Shown in pieces: positions 16,925 through 25,234 of a DNA stretch of 64,000 nucleotides. The notes under the pieces are model-generated. The model had not been told where the DNA came from and searched no databases. It was given only the letters and a program-made list of their open reading frames with translations. The stretch's first letter is position 1. Each line of letters begins with the position of its first letter. A program made the position numbers and the translations under genes. The stretch lies in the NCBI RefSeq assembly GCF_050632745.1, contig NZ_JBODSD010000005.1, positions 248,001 through 312,000 on the forward strand. Direction: 5' to 3'. The stretch is from Mumia sp050632745 (GTDB lineage: Bacteria > Actinomycetota > Actinomycetes > Propionibacteriales > Nocardioidaceae).

Positions 16925-18099
16925 GCACCGCCACCCTGCCGCCGCTGGACCTCGCCGCCCTCGACACGTTGCTGACCGAGGACGAGAAGGCCGTCCGCGC
17001 CTCGGTCCGTCAGCTGTGCGCCGACCGCATCGACCCCTACGTCGCCGAGTGGTTCGAGGACGGGACGATCCCGGGGATCCGCGACCTGGCCAAGGAGCTC
17101 GGATCCCTCGGTGTGCTCGGCATGCACCTCGAGGGCTACGGCTGCGCGGGGATGTCCGCGACCGAGTACGGCGTGGCCTGCCTGGAGCTGGAGGCGACCG
17201 ACTCTGGGATCCGCTCGCTCGTCTCGGTGCAGGGGTCGCTGGCCATGTATGCGATCTGGAAGTGGGGCAGCGAGGAGCACAAGCAGCGCTGGCTGCCGGC
17301 GATGGCGGAGGGCACGGCGATCGGATGCTTCGGCCTCACCGAGCCCGACCACGGATCGGACCCCGGGTCGATGCGCACCCGTGCACGCCGCGACGGCAAC
17401 GACTGGGTCCTCGACGGTCGCAAGATGTGGATCACCAACGCCCCGGTCGCCGACGTCGCCGTGGTGTGGGCGCAGACCGACGAGGGCGTCCGCGGCTTCG
17501 TCGTCCCGACGGACGCCGCGGGCTTCTCGGCGCCGGAGATCAAGCACAAGCTGTCCTTGCGCGCCTCGATCACCGGCGAGATCGTGCTCGACGGCGTCCG
17601 CCTCCCGGGGTCCGCGGCCTTCCCGGAGGTGCGCGGCCTGAAGGGCCCGCTGTCCTGCCTGAACGAGGCCCGGTACGGCATCGTCTGGGGCGCGATGGGC
17701 GCGGCCCGGGCGTCGCTGGAGTCCGCCCTGTCGTACGCGACCGAGCGCACCCAGTTCGACCGGCCGATCGCAGGCTTCCAGCTCACGCAGCAGAAGCTGG
17801 CCGACATGAGCCTCGAGTACACGAAGGGGCTCCTCCTGGCGATCCACCTCGGCCGCCTCAAGGACGCAGGGACGCTGCGTCCGGAGCAGGTCAGCCTCGG
17901 CAAGCTCAACAACGTGCGCGAGGCCCTCGACATCTGCCGGACCGCCCGCACGATCCTGGCCGCGAACGGCATCTCGCTCGAGTACCCGGTGATCCGCCAC
18001 ATGAACAACCTCGAGTCGGTCCTCACGTATGAGGGCACGGTGGAGATGCACACCCTCGTCGTCGGGCAGGCGCTGACCGGGATCCCGGCGTTCCGTTGA
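16921..18099 (+). CDS. glutaryl-CoA dehydrogenase-like acyl-CoA dehydrogenase
   Basis: A 392-residue acyl-CoA dehydrogenase that matches the glutaryl-CoA dehydrogenase pattern. It shows LTEPDHGSDPGSMRT at the flavin site, GRKMWITNAPVADV, LNEARYGIVWGAMGAA and the catalytic base Glu371 in TYEGTVEMHTL. Such enzymes use FAD to dehydrogenate and decarboxylate glutaryl-CoA to crotonyl-CoA. With the CoA-transferase directly upstream, it is the best evidence that the cluster runs through a C5 diacid. It is coupled by 4-base overlaps on both sides. A related non-decarboxylating specificity cannot be excluded. Confidence 0.88.
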   Translation: MSTATLPPLDLAALDTLLTEDEKAVRASVRQLCADRIDPYVAEWFEDGTIPGIRDLAKELGSLGVLGMHLEGYGCAGMSATEYGVACLELEATDSGIRSLVSVQGSLAMYAIWKWGSEEHKQRWLPAMAEGTAIGCFGLTEPDHGSDPGSMRTRARRDGNDWVLDGRKMWITNAPVADVAVVWAQTDEGVRGFVVPTDAAGFSAPEIKHKLSLRASITGEIVLDGVRLPGSAAFPEVRGLKGPLSCLNEARYGIVWGAMGAARASLESALSYATERTQFDRPIAGFQLTQQKLADMSLEYTKGLLLAIHLGRLKDAGTLRPEQVSLGKLNNVREALDICRTARTILAANGISLEYPVIRHMNNLESVLTYEGTVEMHTLVVGQALTGIPAFR

Positions 18100-19718
18100 G
18101 CACCACCCCCTCCTACGCAGCACTCGCGCAACGTCTGCGCGAGCACCGGGTCGAGGTGGTGTTCGGCCTCGTGGGCGACGCCAACCTGTTCTTCGTGGAC
18201 CACTGGGTGCGCGCGCTCGGCGGTCGGTACGTCGGTGCCGTCCACGAGGCGAACGCCGTGATGATGGCGGCCGGCCAGGCGCGGACGACGGGGGCGGTCG
18301 GCGTCGCCACCGTCACCCACGGCCCCGGGCTGACCAACGTCGTGACCCCGTTGGTCGAGTGCGTCAAGAGCTCGATCCCGCTGGTGGTGATCGCGGGCCG
18401 GACGTCGGACCAGCGGCGGCACGCACCGCAGAAGATCGTCCAGCGTCCGCTCGTGGAGGCGACCGGTGCCGGGTTCGAGGAGGCCCGCGCCGCCGACACC
18501 GTCGCCGCCGACCTCGACCACGCGTTCTGGCGAGCCCGCGCCGAACGACGGCCGATCGTCCTGGAGGTGCCGATCGACCTCATGTGGCAGGAGGCCGCTG
18601 TCTCGACCGATCCGGTCCTTGTGCCGCCCGCGCTGTCGCCGAGTGCACCGGACCAGGACGCCGTCGACACGGCGCTCGGGATCGTGATGTCCGCCCGCCG
18701 CCCGATCGTGCTGGCGGGCCAGGGCGCGCTCGACGCGCGTGAGCCGCTGGTCCGCCTCGCCCGCCTGCTCGGCGCTCCCCTGGCCTGCACCGCGCAGGCG
18801 AAGGGGCTCTTCGCGGGTGAGGCCGCCGACCTCGGGATCTTCGGCACGCTGTCGACGGTCACGACGCAGCAGGTCATCGCCGACAGCGACTGCATCCTCG
18901 CCTTCGGGGCGTCGCTGACGCCGGAGACGACCGACAGGGGCGGTCTGCTCGACGGACGGGCCGTGGTCCAGTGCGACGTCGACGGATCCGCGATCGGCCG
19001 GTTCGTGCGTCCGGACGCGGCGATCGTCGCCGACGCCGCGGCAACGGCGACCGAGCTGGTGCGGTGGCTGGAGGAGGCCGACGCCGAGCCGTCGACGTTC
19101 GCGGAGCGCGCCGCCGCCCGCCTTGCGGAACCTCCTCGACGACTCGCCGGTCCCGGCCGCCCGGGCACGGTCGACCTCCAGGACGTGCTGCGCCACCTCG
19201 ACACCGTGCTCCCGGCGCAGCGCACCGTCGTCGTGGACGTCGGTCGCTTCGCGCTGCACACGCTGCGCGTCCTGTCGGCGACCGACGCGCGGTCGTGGCT
19301 GTGGGCCGGTGCCGGGTTCGCCTCCATCGGGCTGGGCGCCGGCATGGCGATCGGCGCCGCCGCGGCCAGGCCCGAGCGGCCGACCGTGCTGCTGGCCGGC
19401 GACGGCGGCTTCGTGCTGGGCGGGCTCAACGAGTTCGTCACGGCGGTGCAGCACGGGCTGGACCTCGTCTGCGTCGTCGCCAACGACGGGTCTTACGGGG
19501 CCGAGCACATCCAGCTCACGGGCCGCGGGATGGACCCCGCGCTCTCGCTGCTGGCCTGGCCGGACCTCGCCGCCGTCGCGACCGCGCTGGGCGGCCACGG
19601 CGTCACGGTCACGACGCCGGGCGACCTCGCGGCGGTCGACGAGGCGATCGCCGGTCGTACGGGACCGCTTCTGGTCGACGTACGCCTGGACCCCGACCGC
19701 GTCACGTCGTACGAATAG
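18096..19718 (+). CDS. thiamine diphosphate-dependent enzyme (acetolactate synthase/decarboxylase superfamily)
   Basis: A 540-residue ThDP enzyme with the usual three domains. The N-terminal pyrimidine-binding domain has the cofactor-activating Glu (VHEANAVMMAAG). A central domain follows. The C-terminal pyrophosphate domain has GDGGFVLGG followed by NDGSYGAEH. The TTG start overlaps the preceding stop (TTGA). The family covers acetolactate synthase, benzoylformate and oxalyl-CoA decarboxylases and C-C lyases. No partner subunit is present. It may act on a 2-oxo acid or acyl-CoA made by this pathway, but its substrate is not determined. Confidence 0.82.
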   Translation: MSTTPSYAALAQRLREHRVEVVFGLVGDANLFFVDHWVRALGGRYVGAVHEANAVMMAAGQARTTGAVGVATVTHGPGLTNVVTPLVECVKSSIPLVVIAGRTSDQRRHAPQKIVQRPLVEATGAGFEEARAADTVAADLDHAFWRARAERRPIVLEVPIDLMWQEAAVSTDPVLVPPALSPSAPDQDAVDTALGIVMSARRPIVLAGQGALDAREPLVRLARLLGAPLACTAQAKGLFAGEAADLGIFGTLSTVTTQQVIADSDCILAFGASLTPETTDRGGLLDGRAVVQCDVDGSAIGRFVRPDAAIVADAAATATELVRWLEEADAEPSTFAERAAARLAEPPRRLAGPGRPGTVDLQDVLRHLDTVLPAQRTVVVDVGRFALHTLRVLSATDARSWLWAGAGFASIGLGAGMAIGAAAARPERPTVLLAGDGGFVLGGLNEFVTAVQHGLDLVCVVANDGSYGAEHIQLTGRGMDPALSLLAWPDLAAVATALGGHGVTVTTPGDLAAVDEAIAGRTGPLLVDVRLDPDRVTSYE

Positions 19719-19770
19719 TGAGTCCAGCGGCGGCGCGCGGCGCCGTCGCTCCGAGCAGGAAGGCCTCCGC

Positions 19771-21441
19771 ATGAGCAACCCGTCGTACGCCGAGCGACCG
19801 TGGCTCACCCTCTACCGCGACGGCCAGCCGACCGACGTCGAGCCCGAGTTCGACAACCTCCTCGCCATGGTCGACGACGCGGTCGGGCGGGCTCCGGACC
19901 AGGACGCGATCCGGTACTTCGACGGGCGGATGAGCCTCGCCGAGCTGGACGCCGCGGCCGACGCGCTCGCGGCGGCGCTGCAGGAGCGCGGCTTCGTCGC
20001 CGGGGACCGGATGGCCCTGTTCACCCAGAACCATCCGTCATTCGTGCTCGGCATGCTCGCGACCTGGAAGGCCGGCGGCATCGCGGTGTCGGTCAACCCG
20101 ATGTACAAGCAGCGCGAGCTGCGGCACCTCCTCCACGACTCGCATGCCCGCGCGCTGCTGTGCCTCGACGAGGTGCACGCGGTGGCGGCCGACGTGCTGG
20201 CCGAGGACGGCCATGCGGTCGAGATCGTGATCACGTCGGCGGGACGGGACTTCCAGGCACGCGACGACGTGCGGGTCCTGCCCGACCGCGACCCGAGCCC
20301 TCTGCCGGGCTCCGTCGGTCTCACCGCCCTGCTCGCCGAGCACACCGGCCGGCGCCCTGCCGACGTCCCGGCCGCACAGCCCGACGACCCGGCGTTCCTG
20401 GTCTACACCTCCGGCACGACCGGCGACCCGAAGGGCGCCTGCCTCACGCACGCGAACCTGGTGTTCAACGCGCGCAGCTACCGCGAGTGGATGGAGCTGT
20501 CCCCCCAGGACGGGATCCTCGCGATCGCGCCGCTGTTCCACATCACCGGTCTCGTCGGCCACGGGATCCTGTCGCTGCTCGTGCCGGCGCCGCTCGTGCT
20601 GGGCCACCGGTTCCACCCGGAGGTGATGGTCGACCTCGTGCGCGAGCACCGTCCGGTCTTCACGATCGGAGCGATCACCGCCTTCACGGCGCTGGCAGCG
20701 GTGCCGGGCGTGGGTCCGGAGGACTTCGCGTCGCTCACGAAGGTCTACTCCGGCGGTGCACCGATCGCGCCGGCGGTGGCCGAGAAGGTGGAGGGGGTGA
20801 TCGGGAGCTACGTGCACAACGCGTACGGACTCACCGAGACGTCGTCGATCACGCATCTCGTCCCACCCGACCGGCACGCGCCGGTCGACCCCGAGTCCGG
20901 CGCGCTGTCGATCGGCGTCCCGATCGCCTCGGTGCGCGCCCGGATCGTCGACGAGTCCGACGACGAGGTCGAGCCGGGTCAGGTCGGCGAGCTGCTGGTG
21001 GCCGGACCCCAGGTGGCGAGCGGCTACTGGGGACGCCCCGACGCGTCGGCAGCGGCGTTCCCCGGCGGGGAGCTGCGGACCGGGGACGTCGGCTTCATGG
21101 ATGCCGAGGGGTGGTTCTACCTCGTCGACCGCAAGAAGGACCTGATCAACGCCGCCGGCTACAAGGTCTGGCCGCGCGAGGTCGAGGACGTCCTCTACAC
21201 CCACCCGGCCGTCCGTGAGGCGGCAGTCGTCGGCGTGCCCGACGAGTACCGCGGAGAGACCGTGCACGCGTTCGTCTCGTTGCAGCCGGGGGCGTCGGCC
21301 ACCGAGGCGGAGCTGATCGCGCACTGCCGCGAGCGCATGGCCGCGTACAAGTACCCCCGGGCGATCGGGTTCGTCGACGAGCTCCCGAAGACGGCGAGCG
21401 GGAAGATCCTGCGGCGGGAGCTAAGGAGCGGCGGTGTCTGA
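19771..21441 (+). CDS. acyl-CoA synthetase (AMP-forming)
   Basis: A 556-residue ligase of the ANL superfamily. The P-loop-like motif is VYTSGTTGDPKG, A5 is NAYGLTETS, the hinge is DRKKDLINAAGYK, and the catalytic lysine lies near the C terminus in KTASGKILRREL. It converts a carboxylate to the acyl-CoA with ATP. The frame extends upstream, but the ATG at 19771 has AGGAAGG 8-14 bases before it and starts the homology. Its 3' end overlaps the convergent TetR gene by 21 bases. It may activate an acid released by the hydrolase/BVMO pair. Confidence 0.9.
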   Translation: MSNPSYAERPWLTLYRDGQPTDVEPEFDNLLAMVDDAVGRAPDQDAIRYFDGRMSLAELDAAADALAAALQERGFVAGDRMALFTQNHPSFVLGMLATWKAGGIAVSVNPMYKQRELRHLLHDSHARALLCLDEVHAVAADVLAEDGHAVEIVITSAGRDFQARDDVRVLPDRDPSPLPGSVGLTALLAEHTGRRPADVPAAQPDDPAFLVYTSGTTGDPKGACLTHANLVFNARSYREWMELSPQDGILAIAPLFHITGLVGHGILSLLVPAPLVLGHRFHPEVMVDLVREHRPVFTIGAITAFTALAAVPGVGPEDFASLTKVYSGGAPIAPAVAEKVEGVIGSYVHNAYGLTETSSITHLVPPDRHAPVDPESGALSIGVPIASVRARIVDESDDEVEPGQVGELLVAGPQVASGYWGRPDASAAAFPGGELRTGDVGFMDAEGWFYLVDRKKDLINAAGYKVWPREVEDVLYTHPAVREAAVVGVPDEYRGETVHAFVSLQPGASATEAELIAHCRERMAAYKYPRAIGFVDELPKTASGKILRRELRSGGV

Positions 21442-22092
21442 GGACGCGAGTCGCGCCAGCGGCACGAGCTGCACCTCAAGGCGCGGCCGGAGCCGCTCCC
21501 ACAGGGTGCTCGGCTCGAACCCGCGCACCGGCGTGCGGTCGATCTCGTGCATGTAGGTGCCGTGGAGGTTCTGGGCGACGAGCGCGATGTCGACGGCAGG
21601 GTCGAGGACACCCGCGCGCTGGCCGTCGCCGAGGATCGAGACGACGAGCCGGATCGTCCGGTCGCCCTGCGAGACCGGGCGCGCGCTCACGTCCGGGTCC
21701 ACGTCGAAGCCCTGGCGCAGGTAGAGCGAGGCGTTGTGCGGCGCCGCCTGGTAGAACTCGCACCGCCGCTGGTAGATGTGGAAGATCCGTTCGAGGACGG
21801 CGTCCATCGACGGCGGCGCGCCCGCGCGGCGCGCCACGATGCGGGCGTCCTCCTCCTCGACGACGCTCAGCTGGGCGTCGAGGTGGTCCGCGTAGACCAT
21901 CGTGAGCAGCTCCTGCTTGCCCTTGATGTAGCGGAAGAGCGTGGCCTCGGCGACGCCCGCGCGGCGCGCGATGTCGCGCGTGGTGATGGCGGTGAACTCC
22001 TTCTCGAGGAGCAGCTCGGTGGCGGCGACCCTGATGCGGTCCAGGCGTGCGCGCCGGGCCACGTCGCGGGGCCCCTGATCGGAGTCGGACAC
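21421..22092 (-). CDS. TetR-family repressor
   Basis: A 223-residue TetR protein with an N-terminal helix-turn-helix (ITTRDIARRAGVAEATLFRYIKGK) at about residues 35-60. The C-terminal domain resembles regulators of fatty acid and acyl-CoA metabolism. The GTG start at 22092 is preferred because the 25 extra in-frame residues upstream are not protein-like. It is divergent from the hydrolase/BVMO pair. Two copies of an 18-bp palindrome lie in the 188-base intergenic region, and a third lies before the PucR gene. An acyl-CoA ligand is a family-based guess. Confidence 0.87.
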   Translation of the reverse strand: MSDSDQGPRDVARRARLDRIRVAATELLLEKEFTAITTRDIARRAGVAEATLFRYIKGKQELLTMVYADHLDAQLSVVEEEDARIVARRAGAPPSMDAVLERIFHIYQRRCEFYQAAPHNASLYLRQGFDVDPDVSARPVSQGDRTIRLVVSILGDGQRAGVLDPAVDIALVAQNLHGTYMHEIDRTPVRGFEPSTLWERLRPRLEVQLVPLARLASSDTAAP

Positions 22093-22145
22093 GGACAGAG
22101 CGTACTGCACACGGGGGCCTGCGCGATCCCTCAGGGCCGTCGATC

Positions 22146-22163
22146 GCGAGAGTGCGCTTTCAA
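22146..22163 (+). promoter_or_regulatory. candidate TetR operator, TetR-proximal copy
   Basis: The sequence is GCGAGAGTGCGCTTTCAA, an imperfect palindrome. It matches the copy at 4286-4303 at 14 of 18 positions and shares the core GAGAGTRCG with all copies. It lies 53 bases upstream of the TetR start codon, as expected for autoregulation. Confidence 0.5.
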
Positions 22164-22232
22164 CCACACCATGAGCAACCGTCCCAGAAATTTAGTCATC
22201 AACCGCTCGCCGGTATTGCTCGACCAGAAATT

Positions 22233-22250
22233 GTGAGAGTACGCTCTCAC
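22233..22250 (+). promoter_or_regulatory. candidate TetR operator, hydrolase/BVMO copy
   Basis: The sequence is GTGAGAGTACGCTCTCAC, with perfect 7-bp arms (GTGAGAG/CTCTCAC) around TACG. It is the best-formed copy of the motif. It lies 30 bases before the GTG start of the hydrolase gene, so it would overlap the promoter of the hydrolase/BVMO operon. Confidence 0.65.
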
Positions 22251-22280
22251 TACTTACCGAACCGACTGCCAAGGGATCTC

Positions 22281-23132
22281 GTGAACTTTCTTCCTGGCGT
22301 GCGCGAGGGCGTCGTCCGCGGCCCCCGGGCGCGCGCGACGTCCTACGACTCCACCGACCCCGACGACCCCCGCACCCCGGTCGTGCTGCTCCACGGCACC
22401 GGGGGCACGGCCACCAGCCACTTCTGGGCGCTCTTCCCGATGCTCGCCGAGCACCACCGCGTCCTCGCGCTCGACTTCACCGACCCCGCTCCGGCCGACG
22501 GCGACGCCGACACCACCTGGTACGTCGAGCAGGTCGAGGCGCTCGTCGCCGAGCTCAGCCCGAACCGTCGCGTCGCGGTCGTCGGCTACTCGTTCGGCGC
22601 CGTGGTCGCCGCGGCCTTCGCCGGCCGTCGACAGGACCTGGTCGAGAGCCTCGTCCTCGTCGCGGGCTGGACCAGGACGGACCCGCAGCAGCAGCTCCGC
22701 AACGAGATCTGGTCGCGCCTGCACGCCGAGGGCTCGTCGGCCCTCGCGGAGTTCATGGTGTTCACCGCCTACAGCCCGGCGTACCTGCTCGCGCGGACGG
22801 CGCCCGAGCTCGCCGGTCTCGTCGCCAACGCCGGGGCGGGCCGCGACCGCGCGGTGATGATGCGGTTCAACCGCACCGTCGACATCAGCGAGGACGTCGC
22901 GGCGATCGCGGCGCCGACGCTCGTCGTGGGCTGTACCGCGGACCAGATGGTGCCGCCGCACCACGCGCGCCTGCTCTTCGGCGGCATCCGCGACGCCCGC
23001 TACGCCGAGGTCCGTTCGGGGCACGCCGTGGTGCACGAGCGCCCCGCCGAGCTCTACCACCTGATCGACCCGTTCCTGACCGACCCGGCGCGGACGACGC
23101 CGGGCGACGTGATCCTCCAGGAGGCCGTGTGA
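22281..23132 (+). CDS. alpha/beta-fold hydrolase
   Basis: A 283-residue alpha/beta hydrolase. It has the oxyanion segment LLHGTGGTATSHF, the nucleophile elbow GYSFGAV (Ser at about residue 104), an acid in CTADQMVPP and a final His in RSGHAVVHERP. The GTG at 22281 has AAGGGA upstream and starts the homology; the longer open frame is not protein-like. It is coupled by a GTGA overlap to a Baeyer-Villiger monooxygenase. It would therefore hydrolyse the ester or lactone formed by that enzyme. Confidence 0.85.
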   Translation: MNFLPGVREGVVRGPRARATSYDSTDPDDPRTPVVLLHGTGGTATSHFWALFPMLAEHHRVLALDFTDPAPADGDADTTWYVEQVEALVAELSPNRRVAVVGYSFGAVVAAAFAGRRQDLVESLVLVAGWTRTDPQQQLRNEIWSRLHAEGSSALAEFMVFTAYSPAYLLARTAPELAGLVANAGAGRDRAVMMRFNRTVDISEDVAAIAAPTLVVGCTADQMVPPHHARLLFGGIRDARYAEVRSGHAVVHERPAELYHLIDPFLTDPARTTPGDVILQEAV

Positions 23133-24664
23133 GCACCGCCGTCCGTCCGCCCGTGCCCGCCGTCGAGGACGAGACGCTCCTCAGCGACACCGACGTGCTC
23201 ATCGTGGGCACCGGGTTCTCCGGCCTCGCGGTCGGCACCCGTCTCGCGCGCCAGGGTCGCCACTCCTTCGCCCTGGTCGACCGCGCCTCGTCGGTCGGCG
23301 GCACGTGGCGCGACAACACCTATCCCGGTGCTGCGTGCGACATCCCCTCGCACCTGTACTCGTTCTCGTTCCGGCCGTCCGCGTCGTGGTCGCACGTGTA
23401 CGGCCGCCAGCCGCAGATCCTCGACTACCTCGAGCAGACGGCGCGCGAGGAGGGACTGCTCCCCCACACCTTCCTGGACGCCGAGATGCTCGACGCCACC
23501 TGGGACGAGCAGGCCCAGCGCTGGGACGTCCGCACGTCGCGCGGACGGCACCTCGCCACGACCCTCGTCACGGCCTGCGGGCACCTCTCCGATCCGGCGA
23601 TCCCCGATCTCGAGGGGCTCGACACCTTCGCCGGCGAGATCTTCCACTCCGCCCGCTGGAACCACGACGTCGACCTCGCCGGCAAGCGGATCGGCGTGGT
23701 CGGCACGGGCGCGTCGGCCATCCAGATCGTTCCCGAGCTCGCCGAGGTCGCAGGCTCGCTGACGGTCTTCCAGCGGTCCGCGCCCTACATCGTGCCGCGC
23801 AAGGACCGGCCCTACTCCGAGGCGGAGAAGGCGATGTTCGGGCGGCTCCCCGAGACGGCGCGACAGCTGCGCGAGAGCCTCTTCTGGGACAGCGAGGCCC
23901 GCTTCCCCCAGCGTCTCGGGGTCCCCGCGTTCCTGGACCAGATGAAGAAGGCCGCGCTCGACCACCTGACGGCGCAGGTCGCCGACCCGGACCTCCGCGA
24001 CCGGCTCACCCCGTCGTACGAGCTCGGGTGCAAGCGCATCCTGCTCTCCAACACCTACTACCCCGCGCTCACCCGGTCGCACGTGCACCTCGAGACGAGC
24101 GGGATCGCGCGGGTGACCGAGACCGGCGTCGTCGCGCGCGACGGCTCGGAGATCGCGCTGGACGTCCTCGTCGTGGCGACCGGTTTCGAGGCCACCGACC
24201 TCCCCTTCGCCTATCGCGTCCGTGGGCGTGACGGGCGGCTCCTGTCGGAGCACTGGGCCGAGGGCGGGCGGACGGTGGCGAGCACGAGCGTGGCCGGGTT
24301 CCCGAACCTCTTCGTCATGCAGGGGCCGAGCACCGGCCTCGGCGCCGGCTCGATCGTGTACATCATCGAGAGCCAGGCGTCCTACATCGGCGGTGCCGTC
24401 GACTTCGTCGCCGACAACGGCGCACCGATCGAGCCGACTCCGCAGGCGGAGGACGCGTACGTCGCCGACCTGGACGCCCGCAGCGAGGGCACGGTATGGC
24501 TGTCCGAGGGGTGCAGCAGCTGGTACAGGCACCCGGTCAGCGGCCGGCTCTCGGCGCTGTGGCCCGACTACATGAGCCGCTACCGCGCGGAGAACGGCAC
24601 GTTCGACGCGGAACCGTACGCCGTCGGCGCCCCTGTGCCCGACCTCGCCGCCACCGGGGGCTGA
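23129..24664 (+). CDS. Baeyer-Villiger-type flavin monooxygenase
   Basis: A 511-residue FAD/NADPH monooxygenase. The FAD-binding GTGFSGLAVG lies near residue 30, and the NADPH-binding GVVGTGASAIQ near residue 190. Between them is FAGEIFHSARW, which fits the Baeyer-Villiger fingerprint FxGxxxHxxxW. Such enzymes insert oxygen next to a ketone to give an ester or lactone. The GTG start overlaps the hydrolase stop. With the hydrolase and the acyl-CoA synthetase it could open a linear or cyclic ketone; the true substrate is unknown. Confidence 0.9.
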   Translation: MSTAVRPPVPAVEDETLLSDTDVLIVGTGFSGLAVGTRLARQGRHSFALVDRASSVGGTWRDNTYPGAACDIPSHLYSFSFRPSASWSHVYGRQPQILDYLEQTAREEGLLPHTFLDAEMLDATWDEQAQRWDVRTSRGRHLATTLVTACGHLSDPAIPDLEGLDTFAGEIFHSARWNHDVDLAGKRIGVVGTGASAIQIVPELAEVAGSLTVFQRSAPYIVPRKDRPYSEAEKAMFGRLPETARQLRESLFWDSEARFPQRLGVPAFLDQMKKAALDHLTAQVADPDLRDRLTPSYELGCKRILLSNTYYPALTRSHVHLETSGIARVTETGVVARDGSEIALDVLVVATGFEATDLPFAYRVRGRDGRLLSEHWAEGGRTVASTSVAGFPNLFVMQGPSTGLGAGSIVYIIESQASYIGGAVDFVADNGAPIEPTPQAEDAYVADLDARSEGTVWLSEGCSSWYRHPVSGRLSALWPDYMSRYRAENGTFDAEPYAVGAPVPDLAATGG

Positions 24665-24703
24665 CGCGGGACTCGGGCGGCGGGCCGTCGGCTGCTGGAC
24701 GAC

Positions 24704-25084
24704 TCAGTCCGGCATCGTCCGGCGCTCGCCGACCGGACCGCCCGCCAGCGGGAACGCGAGCGACCCCGCGCGGGTCCACCACTCCATCACGTCGTACGCG
24801 AGCCGTCCCGCACGCACCGACGGGTCCTCCGCCGACAGCCGGGCCGCCTCCGCGGGGTCGCAGGCGAAGACGGACATCCCGCGGTACGACGGGTCGCTCT
24901 GCGCGTCGAACGGCCCGTTCGCGACGATCAGGCCCCGCTCGGCCAGCTCGGCACGGTAGGCGAGGTGACGCGCCTGGAGCGCGTCGAGCTCCTCGTCGGA
25001 CATCTCCGGGGCGTCGTCCGGTCGGCGCAGGACGACCACCGTGACGACGTCGAAGGCGTCCGGGACGTTCGGGTCACGTGCCAT
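24704..25084 (-). CDS. YCII-related domain protein
   Basis: A 126-residue protein of the YciI-like ferredoxin fold. It shows YRAELAERGLIVANGPF followed by a short MSVFACDPAEAARLSAEDP helix and the final GRLAYDVMEWW strand. The function of the family is poorly known; some members are small dehalogenase-like or stress proteins. A GAGGGAG ribosome site precedes the ATG at 25084. It is divergent from the sulfatase gene, with 150 bases between them. Confidence 0.75.
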   Translation of the reverse strand: MARDPNVPDAFDVVTVVVLRRPDDAPEMSDEELDALQARHLAYRAELAERGLIVANGPFDAQSDPSYRGMSVFACDPAEAARLSAEDPSVRAGRLAYDVMEWWTRAGSLAFPLAGGPVGERRTMPD

Positions 25085-25234
25085 GGTCGGCTCCCTCGTC
25101 GCGCGGCCTCCACGCCACGCCTCGGCCGCCACGATAGCCGCCGACCGCTCACCCGCGCGCCAGACAACGGCCACCACAAAGCCGGTCGAAATGCGTACAT
25201 TGAGGGCCATTCGTCTCACGTCGAGGAGCCCTTG

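Noticed and set aside
24965..25234. Upstream extension of the sulfatase frame
   Set aside because: It covers the divergent YCII gene and lacks homology; GAGGAG before the ATG at 25235 marks the start.
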